In this document: piece after piece, positions 1 through 3,794 of the stretch | How the letters are laid out: every line of letters starts with the position of its first letter | Numbering within the stretch: the first letter of the stretch is position 1 | Assembly: GCA_049965775.1 (NCBI GenBank) | Contig: JBMFVX010000148.1 | Span: 1 to 6,666 of the forward strand | Direction of reading: 5' to 3' | Length of the DNA: 6,666 bases | Source: JABEVB01 sp049965775 | GTDB lineage: Bacteria; Planctomycetota; Phycisphaerae; WQYP01 | Position numbers and translations under genes: made by a program | Notes under the pieces: generated by a model | Seen by the model: the letters and a program-made list of their open reading frames with translations, nothing else | The model's database searches: none | What the model was told of the DNA's origin: nothing

Positions 1-101
1 CCCTGCGCCAGGATGGCTTTACTTATCACGATAAGCCCCTTGACCACGCCATAATGCATCAACTTACAACGAATTGGAACCCCTGCAGCCTTCGGCTCCA
101 T
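1..101 (-). CDS. Possible 5' end of a minus-strand gene cut by the left edge
   Basis: Reading leftwards from an ATG at 101-99, the minus strand stays open to the window edge for 33 codons. It starts MEPKAAGVPIRCKLMHYG and continues into a hydrophobic stretch (GLIVISKAIL). About 60% of third codon positions are G or C. Base composition changes at about position 102, where the sequence becomes AT-rich, as expected where a gene gives way to an upstream region. Against it, no Shine-Dalgarno lies before the ATG, unlike the complete genes here, and the fragment is too short to assign to a family. The same stretch is also open on the plus strand (frame 3, stop at 126-128), so the strand is uncertain. 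No function is proposed. Confidence 0.25.
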   Translation of the reverse strand, partial: MEPKAAGVPIRCKLMHYGVVKGLIVISKAILAQ

Positions 102-376
102 GTGCTAATACAATTTTGTGAATTTTGAGGATGCGACAACGCAACCGGCTCGCTTATATTGCGATTTGCGACACGTCTTATAAATGCCACGCTGTTAACA
201 TTAATTCAGGCCTTCGGGAGTAATTTCGCCAAATGCAACACACAAATATCTTGCTAAGTCCAATAATATTGTTCGCAAATCAATCACATTAATCTCATAA
301 TATACAAATCATAGGCACCATGCCGGATGCTGCCACTCCATAAACGGACACCGGCAAGCCGCCCTGACAACCCAAA
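102..376. other. AT-rich intergenic region downstream of the OsmC gene
   Basis: This stretch is visibly richer in A and T than its neighbours and holds no convincing open frame. It lies after the stop of the minus-strand OsmC gene and before the possible minus-strand start at 101, so it could carry that gene's promoter. The best -10-like element on the minus strand is TATAAG at 182-177, but its -35 is poor. A 9-bp inverted repeat, GATTTGCGA (163-171) and TCGCAAATC (273-281), is present, and TTGCGA occurs as a close direct repeat at 159-164 and 166-171. I see no stem followed by a T-run that would make a clear terminator for the OsmC gene. Confidence 0.5.
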
Positions 377-775
377 CTATTGCACTTCGGAATGCACTGC
401 AGGCGGATGCTTGAGCGTTTGCAACACCGGACAGGCCTCTATGGCAGCACGAACACGCTCATGTAGTTCGGGCGGCAACTGCGATAGAACATTCTTAACT
501 TCCACTCGCATGTCGCCTAAGCGCGACGGATTGGTGGCATATTGTTTAGTTACGGTGGCCTCAACCCCCTCTAGTGGATGCCCGTGCTTTTTAGCCGTTA
601 GCAGGGCAAGCATCATTTCGCAGGCGGCCAAGGCGATTGGTACCAAATCGGTAGGTCCCGGGCCGGTATTTGTGCCCCCCTGCCGGGTGGTAAGGTCAAT
701 CCGCAAAGCCCACCCATCATGTGATACATCAATGGCATAGCCCGTGGTTTGCCGAAGGGTAAAAACCGTTTCCAT
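377..775 (-). CDS. OsmC/Ohr-family protein, probable thiol peroxidase-type stress protein
   Basis: This 132-residue protein belongs to the OsmC/Ohr fold family, whose characterised members reduce organic hydroperoxides in the cytoplasm with a cysteine pair. The family signature is clear. A Gly-rich turn (GGTNTGPGPTDL, residues 33-44) leads into the central helix, where ALAACEMMLALL carries Cys52, the peroxidatic position. Near the C-terminus EACPVLQTL carries Cys115, the resolving position. The length is typical of short OsmC-like proteins. The N-terminal Arg-Asp-Gly type motif that supplies the catalytic arginine in true Ohr/OsmC is not obvious, so it may be a general OsmC-like (YhfA-type) protein, not a proven peroxidase. 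The start is ATG 775-773, supported by AAGGAG at 790-785 with a 9-nt spacer. The frame is open upstream to 1042, but that extension is unlike the family. It is divergent from accD and alone on its strand here. Confidence 0.92.
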   Translation of the reverse strand: METVFTLRQTTGYAIDVSHDGWALRIDLTTRQGGTNTGPGPTDLVPIALAACEMMLALLTAKKHGHPLEGVEATVTKQYATNPSRLGDMRVEVKNVLSQLPPELHERVRAAIEACPVLQTLKHPPAVHSEVQ

Positions 776-784
776 TTGATACAA

Positions 785-790
785 CTCCTT
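785..790 (-). promoter_or_regulatory. Shine-Dalgarno of the OsmC gene
   Basis: AAGGAG on the minus strand lies 9 nt before the ATG at 775. It decides the start against the longer in-frame extension that opens near 1042. Confidence 0.75.
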
Positions 791-802
791 ACGCCTGTAC
801 TC

Positions 803-819
803 TAACAATTGAACAGTTA
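803..819. promoter_or_regulatory. Imperfect palindrome in the OsmC 5' leader, possible operator
   Basis: The 17-bp sequence TAACAATTGAACAGTTA is an imperfect palindrome, with 6 of 8 positions symmetric around the central G. It lies between the candidate osmC promoter and its start codon. Ohr/OsmC genes are often controlled by MarR-family repressors such as OhrR, which bind AT-rich ACAATT-type inverted repeats. The resemblance is suggestive only. No regulator gene is visible in the window. Confidence 0.25.
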
Positions 820-851
820 TCAGCACCGCCCATGCGGCCGCCTCTTTAGCC

Positions 852-879
852 AATATACAAAACCATCGGCTACACCCAA
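852..879 (-). promoter_or_regulatory. Candidate sigma70-type promoter for the OsmC gene
   Basis: On the minus strand, TTGGGT (879-874) and TATATT (857-852) are separated by 16 bp. The -10 matches the TATAAT consensus at five of six positions, but the -35 matches only in TTG. Transcription would begin near 845, giving a leader of about 70 nt that includes the palindrome at 803-819. It is the best candidate between the two divergent genes on this strand. Confidence 0.3.
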
Positions 880-954
880 AACCAACAAAGTTAATATCGG
901 ACGTTTTGCGGCCTTGCCTTTTCCTTATCCATTTGCTAATGTAATTGACATGGC

Positions 955-976
955 AGCCGCGGCAGGCAGCGCGGCT
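955..976 (+). promoter_or_regulatory. GC-rich hairpin in the accD upstream region
   Basis: AGCCGCG (955-961) and CGCGGCT (970-976) are perfectly complementary, giving a 7-bp, almost all-GC stem around an 8-nt loop (GCAGGCAG). It is followed by TTTC, too short a T-run for a typical intrinsic terminator. It lies 85 nt before the accD start. It could stabilise or attenuate the accD leader, or be incidental. Confidence 0.35.
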
Positions 977-997
977 TTCGGGGTGTCTGGCCAGAAT

Positions 998-1017
998 ATT
1001 GGGCCACAAGGCCCGGT
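998..1017 (+). promoter_or_regulatory. Second hairpin in the accD leader
   Basis: GGGCC (1001-1005) and GGCCC (1010-1014) form a perfect stem around the loop ACAA. In RNA it extends outwards by two G-U pairs and one A-U pair to 8 bp. A 10-bp perfect palindrome, TCTGGCCAGA (986-995), sits just upstream. The hairpin ends 31 nt before the accD Shine-Dalgarno. Confidence 0.35.
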
Positions 1018-1048
1018 ATGTTTGGCTAAGTGCTGCGAACATTTACGC

Positions 1049-1053
1049 AAGGA
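1049..1053 (+). promoter_or_regulatory. accD: Shine-Dalgarno that fixes the accD start
   Basis: AAGGA lies 7 nt before the ATG at 1061. The reading frame is open and contains further ATG codons back to 809, but this ribosome-binding site plus family length places the start at 1061. Confidence 0.75.
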
Positions 1054-1060
1054 TGGACTT

Positions 1061-1924
1061 ATGGCCGAAATCACTTCTCCCACGGTGGCGACGGGTGGTC
1101 TGCAAGGCAACTTTGTCCAAACCCGCAAGCATGTGGACGTACCGGAGGGGTTGTGGCTCAAGTGCGCGGGGTGCAGCGAGATGATCTTCCGTAAAGATAT
1201 GGAAGAAAATCTGCATACCTGCCCCGGCTGCGACCATCATTTCAGGCTATCGGCGCGCCAGCGAATTAAAATACTGACCGATGATGGTTCGTTTGAAGAA
1301 ACGGACGCACGGCTCGTATCACGCGATCCCATCAGCTTTTCCGCCAAGAAGGCGTATAAGCAGCAACTTGCCGCCATCCGCCAAACTACCGGCTCCTGCG
1401 ACGCTTTGGTAAGCGGCAAAGCGTTTATCAAAGGCCGGCCGCTGATGCTGGCGGTTATGGACTTTGACTTTTTGGCTGGTTCTATGGGAGCCGTAGTCGG
1501 CGAAAAAATCACGCGATCCATCGAAAAAGCCCTCGCCGAAAAATTGCCTCTCGTTATTGTATGCTGCTCGGGCGGTGCTCGCATGCAGGAAAGCACCATC
1601 AGCCTTATGCAAATGGCCAAAACCTCGGCCGCATTGGCACGCTTTCATGCGGCTGGCGGGCTGTTTGTTTCGGTGCTCACCGACCCAACCACCGGCGGCA
1701 CGACCGCAAGCTTTGCCATGCTTGGCGATGTCATCTTTGCCGAACCCAAGGCCATGATTGGTTTTGCTGGACCGCGCACTATTGCCAACACCATTCGCAT
1801 GGAGTTGCCTGAAGGCTTCCAGCGGGCCGAGTTCCTGCTGCAGAAAGGGTTTGTAGACCGCATCGTGCCGCGACGTGAGTTGCGGTCGCAAATTGCCCGC
1901 ACCATAGATTACTGCGGCAAATGA
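1061..1924 (+). CDS. accD: Acetyl-CoA carboxylase carboxyltransferase subunit beta (AccD)
   Basis: AccD and AccA form the carboxyltransferase half of bacterial acetyl-CoA carboxylase. It moves the carboxyl group from biotin on AccB to acetyl-CoA, giving malonyl-CoA for fatty acid synthesis in the cytoplasm. The 287-residue product is close to usual AccD length (about 285-305). A four-cysteine zinc ribbon lies at the N-terminus (Cys35, Cys38, Cys54, Cys57, ending CPGCDHHFR). The crotonase-like core follows, with AGSMGAVVGEK (139-149), the oxyanion-hole stretch SGGARMQE (170-177), SLMQMAKTSAALA (181-193), SVLTDPTTGGTTASFAMLGD (204-223) and GFAGPR (234-239). All are nearly verbatim AccD signatures. 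The residues just before SGGARMQE are Cys168-Cys169, where E. coli and B. subtilis have Ser-Ala. The start rests on AAGGA at 1049-1053; longer in-frame starts back to 809 would add residues unlike the family. accA is not in the window. The 3' end overlaps the convergent TPR gene by 16 bp. Confidence 0.97.
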   Translation: MAEITSPTVATGGLQGNFVQTRKHVDVPEGLWLKCAGCSEMIFRKDMEENLHTCPGCDHHFRLSARQRIKILTDDGSFEETDARLVSRDPISFSAKKAYKQQLAAIRQTTGSCDALVSGKAFIKGRPLMLAVMDFDFLAGSMGAVVGEKITRSIEKALAEKLPLVIVCCSGGARMQESTISLMQMAKTSAALARFHAAGGLFVSVLTDPTTGGTTASFAMLGDVIFAEPKAMIGFAGPRTIANTIRMELPEGFQRAEFLLQKGFVDRIVPRRELRSQIARTIDYCGK

Positions 1925-3753
1925 GCCTTTGGGGCCAGCCATTTCGGTATCGTCAGCTTCTGATTCTTCCATAGCGGTTGCAGCGCCATCGCTTTGAGCC
2001 AGTGCTTGCGGGCATTGGCCTTATCGCCCAATACCAGATAAATCTCAGCCATCCGCCACTGCGTCAGGGCATCCTTGGGTTGGTCCTTGGCAATTTCCTT
2101 ATACACCGCCAGCGCGGCAGCGTAGCGATGCACATGGGCCAGCGAATCGGCGAATTGCCAGCGCACCAGTCGCGATTGCGGTGCGTAAATCAAAAACTCC
2201 ATGAACTTGTGCATGGCCTGACTATACTCACCCAGATAGTAGTACCCCTGGCCAAGGTTTACATCGGTGGTGGAGTAGTTCGGCCAGATTTTTTCTGACG
2301 CATCCAGATAGCGCATACCCCGGCGAATAACCGAAGGATGATGCGTCTGCACGCCCAGCGAAATCAACGAAGCCCCATAAGATGTAAGCGTCATGAAGTT
2401 ATTCGGGTTGTATCGGTATACATACCCCCACAGATACGCCGGCGACTCATAGAGCACGCTCTGCCCCCACGACTGCAAGCTCAGCGAGGCCAAAATAATA
2501 ATACTCATCAACCAATATGCCTTATGCGACCATTTGCCGGCTCGATTGGTTACCAGCCGCAGGCCGGCGGCTGCCAGCACAAGCACGCCGATGCAGGCAA
2601 TGTACTGATAATGATCCGCAACAAAGGTGAAAAGCTGCGTGTAAAAATTAATAAAGCCCAACACCGGACCGATGCTTAAGCCAAAAACAAGAATTGCAGC
2701 AATGGGGCCGCGGCCAATGCGGCGGCGCAGCAGCCAGAGTGCGGCAAGCAGTCCGACCGCCGCCGCCGGAAAAATCCACTGCCACCCACCCATCTGATTT
2801 ACATTCCACCGCGGATATATTTCCAGCAATGGATTAGGCCAGAAAAGCTTACCTATATAAAACCAAAAGGCCCGCCCGGCAATTATAAAACGCTGCCCTA
2901 TCGAAAACGCCCAATGCGAACCGTTGGTGCCCACCGAGTTGCTGTGTTCTATGTGAATGGTCACCAACCCGGCCGCCACTCCCATGAGCAGCCACGGCGC
3001 CAAACTCCATAATTGCCGCACGCGAATGTGACCGCTGCGATACCATAAGAGCACCAGCAGAATCACCGGCAGAGTACAGGCCAGCGTTTTACTTAAAAGC
3101 CCCAGCGTATAAAGCCCCGTTGCCAGCAAATACCAGCCCCATCGCATGGCAGACTGGCCCTCTACCGCGCCCTGCGAGGCGGTTGGCGACTCCGGCATAG
3201 GCCACGCATTAAGAAAGCACCCGGCCGCCCAAAACATAAAAAAAGCACTAAGCAAATTCTTCAATTCTGCCACCCAGCCCACAGTTTCAACCTGAACAGG
3301 ATGAATGGCAAAAAGCGCCGCGGCCAGCCACGCGCCGGGTATGCGAAGTTTGCGCAGTACCCACCACAGCAACAGGGCATTGCCCACCTGCAACAGCACG
3401 TTGACCAGATGATAGCCCATGGCGCTGGCACCCCACAGATGCCATTCGACATCGAATACGCTGAACACCATCGGATAGTACTGCGGGCTAGCCGAGAGCT
3501 TAAACCAGATGAACTTCAAACCCTTCCAATGGTGCACAAAACTGTTAACCAACAACCACTGCCGATCGTCCCAAATGAACGCCCCCTTCTGCAGTGGGTA
3601 GTAAGTCACCAGGCAAAGCAGAGCCAGCGCCGCGGCACCCAACGGCACAGCCCAGCGACCGGCAAAATCAAGCCCGGTTCGCACCTGGCCTCCGGCCGGA
3701 GACGGCACACCCGGGCCGGCCGATTCTTTATTGAACTCGCTTGCTACGCTCAT
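1909..3753 (-). CDS. TMTC-like membrane protein: GT-C glycosyltransferase fold with C-terminal TPRs
   Basis: This 614-residue integral membrane protein resembles the bacterial GT-C/TPR proteins related to eukaryotic TMTC O-mannosyltransferases, which use a polyprenyl-phosphate sugar outside the cytoplasm. A polar tail (1-34) precedes TM1 (about 35-54). The first outer loop holds FIWDDRQWLL with Asp62-Asp63, the acidic pair expected at a GT-C active site. The family block GYHLVNVLLQVGNALLLW (113-130) leads to HPVQVETVGWVAELKN (151-166) with Glu156, Glu163 and Lys165. About 11-13 hydrophobic segments run to residue 430, including the late motif ADHYQY (379-384). The soluble C-terminus has about three TPRs (495-527, 527-560, 561-593). 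ATG 3753 is chosen because AGGA (3763-3760) lies 6 nt upstream; a TTG at 3759 would abut it. It is second in an operon, 41 bp after its larger paralogue. Family membership is firm; sugar donor, acceptor and activity are inferred or unknown. Confidence 0.85.
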   Translation of the reverse strand: MSVASEFNKESAGPGVPSPAGGQVRTGLDFAGRWAVPLGAAALALLCLVTYYPLQKGAFIWDDRQWLLVNSFVHHWKGLKFIWFKLSASPQYYPMVFSVFDVEWHLWGASAMGYHLVNVLLQVGNALLLWWVLRKLRIPGAWLAAALFAIHPVQVETVGWVAELKNLLSAFFMFWAAGCFLNAWPMPESPTASQGAVEGQSAMRWGWYLLATGLYTLGLLSKTLACTLPVILLVLLWYRSGHIRVRQLWSLAPWLLMGVAAGLVTIHIEHSNSVGTNGSHWAFSIGQRFIIAGRAFWFYIGKLFWPNPLLEIYPRWNVNQMGGWQWIFPAAAVGLLAALWLLRRRIGRGPIAAILVFGLSIGPVLGFINFYTQLFTFVADHYQYIACIGVLVLAAAGLRLVTNRAGKWSHKAYWLMSIIILASLSLQSWGQSVLYESPAYLWGYVYRYNPNNFMTLTSYGASLISLGVQTHHPSVIRRGMRYLDASEKIWPNYSTTDVNLGQGYYYLGEYSQAMHKFMEFLIYAPQSRLVRWQFADSLAHVHRYAAALAVYKEIAKDQPKDALTQWRMAEIYLVLGDKANARKHWLKAMALQPLWKNQKLTIPKWLAPKAHLPQ

Positions 3754-3794
3754 AAACAATCCTGTATTCCAACCGCACCAATCTTACCGGCGGT
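3754..3794 (-). promoter_or_regulatory. 41-bp operon gap with the ribosome-binding site of the 614-residue gene
   Basis: The gap between the two minus-strand paralogues is 41 bp. It holds AGGA at 3763-3760, 6 nt before the ATG at 3753. No terminator-like stem or promoter pair is visible, so the two genes are probably co-transcribed from upstream of 6446. Confidence 0.6.

Noticed and set aside
271..287. GTTCGCAAATC as the T-arm of a tRNA gene
   Set aside because: The flanking bases do not form the 5-bp T stem, and no acceptor or anticodon arms could be found around it.
314..324. Small hairpin GGCACCATGCC after the OsmC gene as a terminator
   Set aside because: The stem is only 4 bp with a 3-nt loop, and no T-run follows on either strand.
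327..740. 137-codon plus-strand frame antisense to the OsmC gene
   Set aside because: The minus-strand frame encodes a clear OsmC protein. This product is low-complexity and unlike any family I recognise.
945..950. Perfect TTGACA as the accD -35 element
   Set aside because: The 15-19 bp downstream are GC-rich and contain nothing like TATAAT, so no promoter can be called here.
776..1042. In-frame 89-codon extension of the OsmC protein
   Set aside because: The extension has no OsmC-like character. The internal ATG at 775 has a strong AAGGAG and gives the usual length.
809..1060. In-frame 84-codon N-terminal extension of AccD starting at 809
   Set aside because: The added residues do not resemble AccD. 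The ATG at 1061 has AAGGA at the right spacing and gives a product of normal family length.
3754..3759. TTG at 3759-3757 as start of the 614-residue protein
   Set aside because: It directly abuts the AGGA at 3763-3760, leaving no spacer. The ATG at 3753 has a 6-nt spacer.
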